A stretch of DNA of 8,653 nt, taken from the NCBI GenBank assembly GCA_905479535.1, contig CAJQMW010000280.1, forward strand, positions 1 through 8,653, read 5' to 3'. The position numbers and the translations under genes are program-made. Of this stretch, positions 1 through 6,063 are shown one piece after another. Source of the stretch: an uncultured Maribacter sp. (lineage in GTDB: Bacteria > Bacteroidota > Bacteroidia > Flavobacteriales > Flavobacteriaceae). Within the stretch, counting starts at the first letter, position 1; each line of letters opens with the position of its first letter. Under the pieces are notes generated by a model, which worked only from the letters and a program-made list of their open reading frames with translations, did no database searches and was not told where the DNA came from.

Positions 1-346
1 AACTATTCTCCATGTAAATTATATCATGCAGTGTTGTTACTAAAGGTATTTTTCCATATAGTGGCGCGGTATTACTTGTACAATGTAGAATGTCACATTT
101 ATAGGCTTTGGCTATTTTAGGTAGATTATATTGTTCCCAAATAGGGTAAGATCCTCCTGGTATTTCAATTATATTAAAATTTTTAGTGCTGGAAATAGCA
201 GATCTATCCTGATCTGGTTTTACAAAAATAAAATACTCATTATCCTTGTCGATAATTTGAAGTTTTTTGATCAACTCTATTGCAACTCTATCCATACCAT
301 GCTTATGCGGGCGAAATAATCTTTGGGCCTCTATACCTATTCTCAT
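1..346 (-). CDS. GT-B glycosyltransferase (family 4), N-terminal part, runs off window
   Basis: The minus-strand frame starts at ATG 346-344 and stays open to the window edge (115 complete codons), so the 3' end is missing. The protein begins MRIGIEAQRLFRPHKHGMDR, the glycine-rich first strand and loop of GT-B fold enzymes of glycosyltransferase family 4. It continues with typical core strands: YFIFVKP near residue 40, the DILHCTSNTAP segment near residues 86-96, and TTLHDIIYM at about 104-112. Such enzymes move a sugar from a nucleotide-sugar donor onto a growing glycan at the inner face of the membrane, commonly for O-antigen, capsule or exopolysaccharide. Donor and acceptor cannot be read from this fragment. 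Its ATG overlaps the TAA of the remnant upstream by one base, showing they once formed a translationally coupled polysaccharide operon. The family call is firm; the specific role is unknown. Confidence 0.85.
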   Translation of the reverse strand, partial: MRIGIEAQRLFRPHKHGMDRVAIELIKKLQIIDKDNEYFIFVKPDQDRSAISSTKNFNIIEIPGGSYPIWEQYNLPKIAKAYKCDILHCTSNTAPLYGKIPLVTTLHDIIYMENS

Positions 347-498
347 TATTTCTCGTTTTCAATTTTGCTGTGCGCAGTGTGAATAAATTTCTTATTAGCC
401 CCTTTTAACTTAAAAAGTAAAAGCGCCATTCTTAGAAAAGCCGAAGGAAGTGAGAGCATCGCTTTTAAAGTATTAGTATTATAAAAGGATTTTGGCTT
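346..498 (-). pseudogene. C-terminal remnant of an upstream gene, probably a glycosyltransferase
   Basis: A minus-strand frame of 50 codons ends in TAA 348-346, sharing its last A with the ATG of the next gene. It is closed at its 5' side by TAG at 501-499, with a further in-frame TAG two codons before that. It reads KPKSFYNTNTLKAML, then a hydrophobic/basic stretch (SLPSAFLRMALLLFKLKG) and a tail ANKKFIHTAHSKIENEK. The amphipathic, lysine-rich tail and the one-base overlap with a glycosyltransferase start suggest the C-terminus of a membrane-associated glycosyltransferase whose body has been lost. An internal ATG at 459 could still give a 37-aa peptide. The adjacent upstream DNA is the ~77-bp repeat at 523-598, so the gene is cut close to a repeat boundary. 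A second frame (CAA AAT CCT TTT...) may extend the homology about 20 codons after one frameshift, but this is weak. Glycosyltransferase identity is inferred. Confidence 0.5.
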
Positions 499-522
499 CT
501 AGCTTGACTAAGCTTATTTCGG

Positions 523-598
523 CCGTTCTCGTCGATATTCTATAAATACAAATTGAGCCATTAAATTTGATATGAAAATGGTCGTTGCATTATATTTT
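523..598 (+). repeat. ~77-bp imperfect direct repeat, copy 1
   Basis: This stretch matches 5921-5997 in the same orientation at about 60 of 77 aligned positions with one single-base gap (aligned by eye). The best shared blocks are CCGTT at the left edge, ATTCT, AAATTGAG, and the 12-base block GAAAATGGTCG with its preceding A. Many of the differences are transitions, which suggests descent from a common sequence rather than chance AT-rich similarity. Copy 1 lies in the 245-bp noncoding stretch 499-743, between the truncated gene remnant and the 3' end of the outer-membrane barrel gene. I see no convincing ORF or strong terminator in the rest of that stretch. The element type is unknown. Confidence 0.65.
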
Positions 599-743
599 GA
601 ATTCAAAAGGGCTATTGTAGGGGTAGTTGTAACCAGAGTCCATCTGCATTAAGTGGATGTATTAAAATATCCAAATTCAGTAAACTCATTAACCTTGCTC
701 GCGATAATTAAAATATTTAAAAGGAAACAGATTGTATTTGCCA

Positions 744-3404
744 TTACAGTTTATAGTTAATGTTTAGCATAATGGTTTTGGGAAACAGTCGTTTACTATT
801 TTCCGCAAAAAAAACGGTATTGTATTGGTTCGAAATTTGTCTCACATTATTTCCAAGATTGTAAATGTCCAGTCCCACTTCAATCGGAGAATCCTCTTTG
901 CGATAAAATATTTTAGTTTCTATTAAATTGAAATAAGATGTATTTCGTTGACTTCGATTATTATAGAAATTTTGATACATGGAAAAATCAAATTTCCAGT
1001 TCTTGTAATCATAAACCACGGAAAAGTCCACATCTGTAGAAAGCGTAATATTTGTAAATAAGGGGTTCTTGTATTCCAGAAAAGAATTTTTTACCTCAAA
1101 TTCTATATTTGGGGCTTCCTCAAAATTTGTGATGAACGCTAACGTATTATTAATGTTTAAAGAGTTGTTAAACCTTTCCTGCTCATTAAAAACCGAAATT
1201 CCCTCCCGTAGATACAAGCCTGTCTCCAAAGATAGCTTCCAATACCTTCTGTTGTATCTTGGTCTTAGGGTAATGTCATAGGAGGTTATATTTTTGTTTA
1301 ATTGAAATGGAGATATGGTACCATCAATACCTTCAAATGAAATGCTCTGAACAATGGGGTCAACATTCTTTCTAAAACCTATTTTGGAGTAAAAACTTAA
1401 ACCATAGGTTTTAAACAATGACAACGAGAGTAGTCCCCTATGATTGGTTGATTGCTCTAAAAAGGAATTTCCTGTTACCACTCTATTGAAATCAGTAATG
1501 GTACTGCCCGCTAATCTGGAAACCGGATCTGGGTTTGTAGTCTTCTCATTGTAGGATAGTTTAATGCTCTTTTTTTCATCAAAATTCCATTCCAGCTTTC
1601 CAATAGGAAGAATTCTTGTGTCGTTAAAATCACTAGTTTGAGATGATTGGATATCCTTCCATTGAATATTTTGCAATACTAGCCCTACATCAAAAATGAC
1701 CTCTTTGCCAATATACCACTTATGGGTAATGGAATTGTTAATTTCCGTTAGAAGACTGCTAAAGTCATTTTCAAAATTCTGTAAATTTAAAGAGGTGTTG
1801 TCATCATTAACTTGGGATGCTGTATTTTCAATGCTATTTTTATATATTTTACCAGATAATCCAATACTGATCATATTTGTCCTAAAAGGTCTATAATGGT
1901 GTTTCAGGTCAAAATTTATATCGGTAAATTTTCTATTGCCTAAACTATTTACAGAAAAATTTGTGGAGGGCAGTAAAGGTATTTGGGAAGAAAAAATATT
2001 GGAACCACTTTCCCATAAATCAAATAAGGATTCTTTGTTGAACAATGCGTTTACTTTGGCCGTGGAAACATTATCGCTCGAGAACCATTTGTCTGCTGAG
2101 ATATTTAATTGGAGCCGGTCACTGGTCAGTCGGTTTTCCTTGCCGTATTCGCGTTCTTCGCCCTGTAGTTCGGAAAAATTAGATCCTTGGTTATTGAGTT
2201 GTGATCTATTGTAGGACATATTCAGTTTCAGGACCGTATATAGGTCCGGAGTGAACTTATACTTGACCTTACCAAAGAATACTGCATTTCTATCATTTTG
2301 ATCCTGTACTCTTCGCTCAAACGCTTGCGAAGGTTGGTATGTGTAGCTAAATCGGTCTTCCCTGAAAGATTTATCCAACATTCCCAAAGTAAAAATGCGC
2401 AACTCATTTTTTATATTAGGATTGTACTGAAAGTTATATCCTCCAAAAAGATGCTCATTTTTAAAATAATCCTCGTTTTGTAAGAATTTGGCTGTTGGTG
2501 AATTTAACCCCTCTATTATAGATTCTGGACTATTTTCTCCTTCAATTTTCAAATAATCCGATAGACTAAAAGATCTGGATTGGGTATTATTTATATCTCC
2601 TATAAAATTATGGATTGTAGTAGGGGTATATCTGAAAATACTGGGATGAAACCTATATCTGTCTTGGTATCCTATTGCCGACTCTATATCCCCAAAAAAG
2701 AATTTTTTCTTTCCTTCTTTAAGGATAATGTTCATTACAAGATTATCTGTGCTTTCAAAATCTTTTAGGAACGCTGTTTCATTGTAATCCTCTATCATTT
2801 GAACCTCACTCACTACATCTGCGGGAATATTCTGTGTGGCCATTTTGGGTTGCCCGTTGAAAAAAGTTTTATTCTCTACCAAAACGGCTTCCACTTTTTT
2901 GTCCTTAAAAAAAACTTCACCGTCCCTGTTAACGGATACGCCCGGTAACTTTTTCAACACCGCGCCCAATTTTCTTTCTTTTCCGTTTACAAAAGCATCT
3001 GTTTGGAAGGTGGTCGTATCCTTCTTTACTTCTATAGGGGGTGTGTAGTTCAATACTACTTCTTCAAGTTCATGTAATGATTCGGTCAATACAAAATCCT
3101 TGCTAAAATTAGTATTCGCAGCACTGAGAGGTTCTTTTACGGGAACGAACCCTATAAAAGTAATGTTCAGCGTGTATTTTATATTTGGAACTACTTTGAT
3201 ATTAAATGTACCGTTGGCACTAGAGACCCCGAATGATGGAGACTGTTCTGGATCTGATGGGTAAAGTATAATGTTGGCACCTTCAAGATTTTTCCCCTCC
3301 GTGTCCGTTATGTTTCCAGAAAACACAACGTTGTCCTGGGCACAAATTGCACTGCTAAGGAAAAATCCGATACATAACGTTATTAAGATAGGGAGTATTT
3401 TCAA
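744..3404 (-). CDS. TonB-dependent-receptor-like outer-membrane barrel with CarboxypepD_reg-like N-terminal domain
   Basis: The 886-aa protein starts with a Sec signal peptide (hydrophobic LPILITLCIGFFLSSA, cleavage likely after CAQ at residue 23). Residues about 27-110 form a CarboxypepD_reg-like beta-sandwich (FSGNITDTEGKNLEGANI...). A plug-like region follows at about 120-225 (GAVLKKLPGVSVNRDGEV, NIPADVVSEVQMIEDY), and the rest is an outer-membrane barrel rich in alternating aromatic/polar strands. No canonical TonB box is recognisable. Proteins of this layout (OMP_b-brl_3 type) often sit beside GLPGLI genes in Bacteroidetes, as here; their substrates are mostly unknown. The coded start is a rare TTG with no in-frame ATG until far inside the gene. 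An ATG at 3429-3427 would be in frame if the A9 tract at 3415-3423 had eight bases, adding MIKKKQPHLKI... and giving the signal peptide a proper basic N-region. That is probably the true start, making the gene overlap the upstream GLPGLI stop. It is the last gene of the operon. Confidence 0.88.
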   Translation of the reverse strand: MKILPILITLCIGFFLSSAICAQDNVVFSGNITDTEGKNLEGANIILYPSDPEQSPSFGVSSANGTFNIKVVPNIKYTLNITFIGFVPVKEPLSAANTNFSKDFVLTESLHELEEVVLNYTPPIEVKKDTTTFQTDAFVNGKERKLGAVLKKLPGVSVNRDGEVFFKDKKVEAVLVENKTFFNGQPKMATQNIPADVVSEVQMIEDYNETAFLKDFESTDNLVMNIILKEGKKKFFFGDIESAIGYQDRYRFHPSIFRYTPTTIHNFIGDINNTQSRSFSLSDYLKIEGENSPESIIEGLNSPTAKFLQNEDYFKNEHLFGGYNFQYNPNIKNELRIFTLGMLDKSFREDRFSYTYQPSQAFERRVQDQNDRNAVFFGKVKYKFTPDLYTVLKLNMSYNRSQLNNQGSNFSELQGEEREYGKENRLTSDRLQLNISADKWFSSDNVSTAKVNALFNKESLFDLWESGSNIFSSQIPLLPSTNFSVNSLGNRKFTDINFDLKHHYRPFRTNMISIGLSGKIYKNSIENTASQVNDDNTSLNLQNFENDFSSLLTEINNSITHKWYIGKEVIFDVGLVLQNIQWKDIQSSQTSDFNDTRILPIGKLEWNFDEKKSIKLSYNEKTTNPDPVSRLAGSTITDFNRVVTGNSFLEQSTNHRGLLSLSLFKTYGLSFYSKIGFRKNVDPIVQSISFEGIDGTISPFQLNKNITSYDITLRPRYNRRYWKLSLETGLYLREGISVFNEQERFNNSLNINNTLAFITNFEEAPNIEFEVKNSFLEYKNPLFTNITLSTDVDFSVVYDYKNWKFDFSMYQNFYNNRSQRNTSYFNLIETKIFYRKEDSPIEVGLDIYNLGNNVRQISNQYNTVFFAENSKRLFPKTIMLNINYKL

Positions 3405-3414
3405 ATGGGGCTGC

Positions 3415-3423
3415 TTTTTTTTT
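3415..3423 (-). repeat. A9 homopolymer at the barrel gene start, one base out of frame
   Basis: On the coding (minus) strand nine consecutive A residues begin inside the TAA stop of the GLPGLI gene and lie just before the barrel gene. With A8 the frame ATG-ATT-AAA-AAA-AAG-CAG-CCC-CAT-TTG runs directly into the barrel protein; with A9 it does not, and only a TTG start is available. The tract is therefore either a slippage switch of barrel translation or a homopolymer miscall. Confidence 0.6.
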
Positions 3424-4172
3424 AATCATCTGTAACCTTTCTTGCTTGTCGTTGGAGTTTTATTAATTCGCCTATGCCTATAAGTCTTCCGTCTCTCAAA
3501 TCTGGAATTGACTTTATTCCTCCCTTTGGATTTAAAGTTACCTTCTTCGTTACATACGTAACACTCCTTTGTGTTAGTTGTAAAATAAGCCCCGGAAGGC
3601 CGCCGTAACCTATAGGTCCAAAAGGTATCGGAATTTCAGGAGTGTACCAAGCTTCAACTGTGTGTTCATTTTCTGTATACAGTACTCTTGATACCGTTGC
3701 CTTGTAGCAGGTATAGCCATCAATCTTTTTTGTTTCGTTTTGTAGCACCCAACCTGTCATACGATCGTTGTAGAATACTCTGTACAGGGAATCTTTAATC
3801 TTTTTATTGTAGTAAGGTCTGTTATCATTAGAGTATTGGTGCCAATTTATATGAGAGGAAGCTACTATCGATGCCATTTTGGCCATAAATTCATCATGGG
3901 GGGGCATGGGGCAATTGCTCAAAATAAGACTGCTCGGCATCATATCGTAACAGATATACCATATCGTTTATTTCACGGGCCGTTTTCCTTTTAAAATCTT
4001 TGTCTTTTCCATCGTTGGGATTATCAACATAGATTGTTTTATATTCTATTTCACCCTGTTGGGAACATAGTGGTGTGACCAACAAAAAGACAGAAAACAA
4101 AAAAATATACTTCACCACTATATTTAAAATGACATTTCTGAATTTAATAAAGTTAGAATTATTGAAATCCAT
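3422..4172 (-). pseudogene. GLPGLI family protein, second copy, interrupted by a +1 frameshift in a C7 tract
   Basis: Two overlapping frames together form one GLPGLI protein. The 5' frame (4172-3894) encodes an N-terminal hydrophobic signal peptide (KYIFLFSVFLLVTPLCSQ) and the segment TAREINDMVYLLRYDAEQSY, then ends HAPP-stop. The 3' frame resumes exactly at HDEFMAKMAS and carries the diagnostic YGGLPGLILQL motif and the C-terminus ...RQARKVTDD-stop at 3422. The intact paralogue upstream reads HAPHDEFMAKMA without interruption, so one extra C in the run at 3898-3904 breaks the gene. Removing it yields about 249 aa, close to the 234-aa paralogue. GLPGLI proteins are exported Bacteroidetes proteins of unknown molecular function, often next to outer-membrane receptors. 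The start at 4172 gives an unusually long leader; a GTG at about residue 19-20 (VVKYIFLF) is an alternative. It may be phase-variable rather than dead. Confidence 0.85.
3898..3904 (-). repeat. C7 homopolymer that shifts the GLPGLI reading frame
   Basis: Seven G on the plus strand read as C7 on the coding strand. Six C would give GCC-CCC-CAT-GAT-GAA (A-P-H-D-E), matching the intact paralogue APHDEF. Seven give GCC-CCC-CCA-TGA and a stop at once. The paralogue encodes the same residues with GCTCCTCACGACGAA, which has no run. Confidence 0.75.
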
Positions 4173-4204
4173 TTTGTTTTTTTAGCCTCTTACAAAATAC
4201 AATA

Positions 4205-4909
4205 TTAATCTTGGGTAACCTTTCTTGCTTTTCTTTGAAGATTTCTTTTTTCGTCAGCGGTAATGAGCCTACCTTCTGTTAGTTCTTTTATGGGCTTGAT
4301 GCCACCAGTAGGATTCAGGGTAATTTCCTTTGCGATAAATATCACATGGCTACGTTCAAGTTGCAAAATGAGCCCAGGAAGCCCCCCATAACCGATTGGG
4401 CCATAGGGCATGGGTATTTCAGGGGTGTACCATGCTTCGATGGTAAATTCAATTTCGGTATAAGCTTGAGTGTGATCAATCGTAGCTTTGTAACAGGTAT
4501 AACCATCAATATCCTGTGTTTCGTTGTGCAGGTTCCAACCCCCAAAACGGTCCTTATAGGCAACCCTGTAAATAGAGTCCTTGATTTTTTTGCTGTGAAA
4601 GGATTGATCATGATTAGGATATTGATACCAGTTAATATTGGAGTTGGCCACCACTGTAGCCATTTTGGCCATAAATTCGTCGTGAGGAGCATGCACCAAA
4701 CCTTCAAAGTAAGATTGTTTAGTATCATACCTTAACAAATATTCCATATCGTTTATTTCGCGGGCTATCTTCATTTTAAAATCCTTATCTTTTTCAATGT
4801 TCGGCATATCAAAATAAACAGATTTATATATTATCTCACCCGATTGGGCAAAAAATAATTGGACCGTAAAAAAAATATAAAGTAAAATAAGAACTTCCTT
4901 CATGTTCAT
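4205..4909 (-). CDS. GLPGLI family exported protein, first (intact) copy
   Basis: The 234-aa product begins with a short Sec signal peptide (MNMKEVLILLYIFFTVQLFFAQ, cleavage likely after residue 22) and then SGEIIYKSVYF, the usual first strand of the GLPGLI family. The diagnostic motif GLPGLI is at residues 176-181 within PIGYGGLPGLILQL, preceded by the conserved EAWYTPEIPMPYGP block (159-171). A single cysteine (C139) sits in DGYTCYKA. Family members are periplasmic or envelope proteins found in Bacteroidetes, usually without a known activity. It is a tandem duplicate of the frameshifted gene downstream (about 60% identical by eye, 32-bp gap), and both precede the barrel gene, so they probably act in the envelope with it. 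ATG 4909 and ATG 4903 are both possible starts; the signal peptide works with either. The hairpin at 4947-4969 lies just upstream and may set its expression level. Confidence 0.9.
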   Translation of the reverse strand: MNMKEVLILLYIFFTVQLFFAQSGEIIYKSVYFDMPNIEKDKDFKMKIAREINDMEYLLRYDTKQSYFEGLVHAPHDEFMAKMATVVANSNINWYQYPNHDQSFHSKKIKDSIYRVAYKDRFGGWNLHNETQDIDGYTCYKATIDHTQAYTEIEFTIEAWYTPEIPMPYGPIGYGGLPGLILQLERSHVIFIAKEITLNPTGGIKPIKELTEGRLITADEKRNLQRKARKVTQD

Positions 4910-4946
4910 AGCTAAGCGATAAAATTATGATATATCAATAAAATAG

Positions 4947-4969
4947 CAGTTGCCCGAATCGGGCAACTG
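4947..4969 (-). terminator. Perfect 11-bp stem hairpin between the peptide gene and the GLPGLI genes
   Basis: CAGTTGCCCGA is followed after one base by its exact reverse complement; in RNA this folds as a GC-rich stem of about 9-10 bp with a small loop. It begins 14 bases after the stop of the secreted-peptide gene in the direction of transcription and is followed on that strand by CTATTTTATTG, a moderately U-rich stretch. This fits a leaky rho-independent terminator or mRNA-stabilising hairpin that would make the upstream genes more abundant than the downstream ones. Confidence 0.65.
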
Positions 4970-4983
4970 TTGGGGCTAAACTA

Positions 4984-5184
4984 TTAGCCAGTACAATAAT
5001 CATACGCCATTTCATAGAATTCCTCTATGTCCCCACCCTGGGAGGCACCTTGCTCCGCCATTTCGCAAGCGAAGCGATGACAGTCTCGAAAATCTTCTTC
5101 GGCCATTGAATTGGCATTTGACGAATTTGCAAATGCAGGTGCGGCAACAAAGGCTACTGCAAATAATAAAGCTACTTTTTTCAT
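4984..5184 (-). CDS. Small secreted acidic three-cysteine peptide (66 aa), unknown family
   Basis: The start ATG 5184 gives a textbook signal peptide: MKK, then a hydrophobic core VALLFAVAFVAAPAFA with an AxA cleavage site after residue 19. An upstream extension of this frame would have to use a TTG and would bury the signal peptide, so it is rejected. The mature part of about 47 residues is strongly acidic (11 Asp/Glu against 2 Arg) and has three cysteines, C35 and C40 (DCHRFAC) and C64 (DYCTG at the C-terminus). An odd number of cysteines leaves one free or able to form an intermolecular bond. The gene lies 41 bp after the thioredoxin-like gene and just before a strong hairpin, so it may be the most abundant product of the operon. 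I do not recognise the family; it is not a NVEALA-type peptide. A structural peptide, bacteriocin-like effector or transported ligand are all conceivable. Confidence 0.7.
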   Translation of the reverse strand: MKKVALLFAVAFVAAPAFANSSNANSMAEEDFRDCHRFACEMAEQGASQGGDIEEFYEMAYDYCTG

Positions 5185-5225
5185 AAGAAATATATTACAC
5201 ATTGTTGTATGAGTTAAGAAAGTAT

Positions 5226-5744
5226 TCAATTGCTGCCTTTGTCTGAAAAAATTTTTAAAATGTCCTTTTCTATAGTGTCGTAAGGATATTCCACTATCCG
5301 ACCAATCTCCCCATCATCATCTGAAAATATGACCGTTGGTAAATATTTTACTTGAAATTGTTTGATTAGTTTCCTAGGTTTCTTCTTACTCTTGTTGATG
5401 CTATATATTTTTATATGACCATCCGGAATGCGCATGGAGTCAAATAATTTCAAAAAACGGGGAAGGTATGTTTTAGTATCACGGCACCAAATTCCCATTA
5501 TAATATCTATTTTACAGTTTCGCATCCGTCCATCAACACTTTTCAAAACATCTAAGTTCGGCTCAAACCGTTCATATTTCTTGGCAAACCAGTTTTCCCG
5601 ATAAATTATATTCTTCTCTTCAACCCCTATCATCCCCAATCCTACATCCGATTGGGACCAAGACCGCGCAAAAGTTAAAAAGTAAAAAGATATCAAAAGA
5701 CAAGCTCGCATTCGTAATAACCATTGAATTCTGAAGTTAATCAA
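5226..5744 (-). CDS. Exported thioredoxin-fold protein with incomplete active site (C-R-D-T)
   Basis: The 172-aa product has an N-terminal hydrophobic signal (MRACLLISFYFLTFARSWSQ, residues 12-31; M12 at position 5711 is an alternative start), so it is likely periplasmic or lipid-independent exported. A thioredoxin-like core follows: strand and active-site helix IDIIMGIWCRDTKTYLPRF (about 79-97) and the cis-proline loop VKYLPTVIF (132-140, P136). The usual WCxxC is W86-C87-R88-D89-T90, so the resolving cysteine is replaced by Thr. One-cysteine WC-x-D-S/T variants exist in Bacteroidetes; they cannot do a standard dithiol-disulfide cycle and may act by glutathionylation-like or mixed-disulfide chemistry, or as binding proteins. 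A second cysteine, C77, lies ten residues before C87 but is out of the motif. It is the first gene of the operon and is followed directly by a secreted Cys peptide, a plausible but unproven substrate. Confidence 0.8.
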   Translation of the reverse strand: MINFRIQWLLRMRACLLISFYFLTFARSWSQSDVGLGMIGVEEKNIIYRENWFAKKYERFEPNLDVLKSVDGRMRNCKIDIIMGIWCRDTKTYLPRFLKLFDSMRIPDGHIKIYSINKSKKKPRKLIKQFQVKYLPTVIFSDDDGEIGRIVEYPYDTIEKDILKIFSDKGSN

Positions 5745-5920
5745 TTAAAAATAAATATAGGAATAGTACTACATTAAATAACGATATCTTAAAAATAAAT
5801 AGGTTTTTTCTTATACTTATCAATATTGCTAAACTATTAAATAGTATCAACTCCTTTCATTTACATTAGTAAACTTTAAACAACTGGACTATTTCATCAC
5901 AGAATGGTTATGTTATATTC

Positions 5921-5997
5921 CCGTTTTCATCAACATTCTGTAACTATAAATTGAGCTATTACATTTTAATACGAAAATGGTCGCGAGATTAAATTTT
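5921..5997 (+). repeat. ~77-bp imperfect direct repeat, copy 2
   Basis: This copy matches 523-598 at about 78% with a single gap, same orientation. It lies 67 bp upstream of the GntR start, but copy 1 is not upstream of any similar gene, so it is not simply a shared promoter. The two copies bracket the envelope operon as direct repeats. Confidence 0.65.
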
Positions 5998-6035
5998 CTG
6001 GCCTAAAACAATAATAGTCATCTATTAATAGTTAA

Positions 6036-6047
6036 ATCGTATACGAT
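6036..6047 (+). promoter_or_regulatory. Perfect 12-bp palindrome ATCGTATACGAT, likely GntR/FCD operator
   Basis: The core TCGTATACGA fits the T-n-GT...AC-n-A pattern known for FadR/FCD-subfamily GntR regulators. It lies 16 bp upstream of the GTG of a GntR gene and immediately before its promoter box, so a bound dimer would block RNA polymerase. Negative autoregulation is the simplest reading; control of the divergent operon is possible. Confidence 0.65.
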
Positions 6048-6051
6048 ATTT

Positions 6052-6059
6052 TATATTTG
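6052..6059 (+). promoter_or_regulatory. Bacteroidetes -7 promoter box (TATATTTG) for the GntR gene
   Basis: TATATTTG matches the Bacteroidetes housekeeping -7 consensus TAnnTTTG exactly. A clear -33 TTG element is not seen; the palindrome occupies the spacer. The predicted transcription start falls at about 6063-6066, on or next to the GTG start codon. Confidence 0.55.
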
Positions 6060-6063
6060 AACT

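Larger units (their letters stand above)
5745..6063. other. Divergent intergenic control region (319 bp)
   Basis: This very AT-rich stretch separates the minus-strand envelope operon from the plus-strand GntR gene. It holds the second ~77-bp repeat (5921-5997), the operator-like palindrome (6036-6047) and the TAnnTTTG box (6052-6059). For the minus-strand operon I find no exact TAnnTTTG box; TAGTTTAG on the minus strand near 5831-5838 is the nearest. There is no credible small ORF. Confidence 0.6.

Noticed and set aside
418..467. Eight-base inverted repeat TAAAAGCG / CGCTTTTA
   Set aside because: It falls inside the apparent coding remnant with a 34-base loop, so it is more likely chance in lysine/leucine codons than a regulatory hairpin.
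654..673. Inverted repeat TGGAT-N10-ATCCA downstream of the barrel gene as its terminator
   Set aside because: The stem is only five perfect pairs, AT-rich, about 70 bp past the stop and without a clear U-run.
3673..3682. Palindrome CTGTATACAG resembling the GntR operator core GTATAC
   Set aside because: It lies inside the GLPGLI coding region, differs in the flanking bases from the 12-bp operator, and is explained by codon usage.
4342..4735. Long open frames of about 128 codons on both strands inside the first GLPGLI gene
   Set aside because: They are alternative-frame shadows of a gene with a signal peptide and the diagnostic GLPGLI motif; their translations resemble no protein family.
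5185..5229. Longer version of the secreted peptide starting at TTG 5229 and overlapping the Trx-like stop
   Set aside because: It would put 15 extra residues before a complete MKK signal peptide; ATG 5184 is the natural start.
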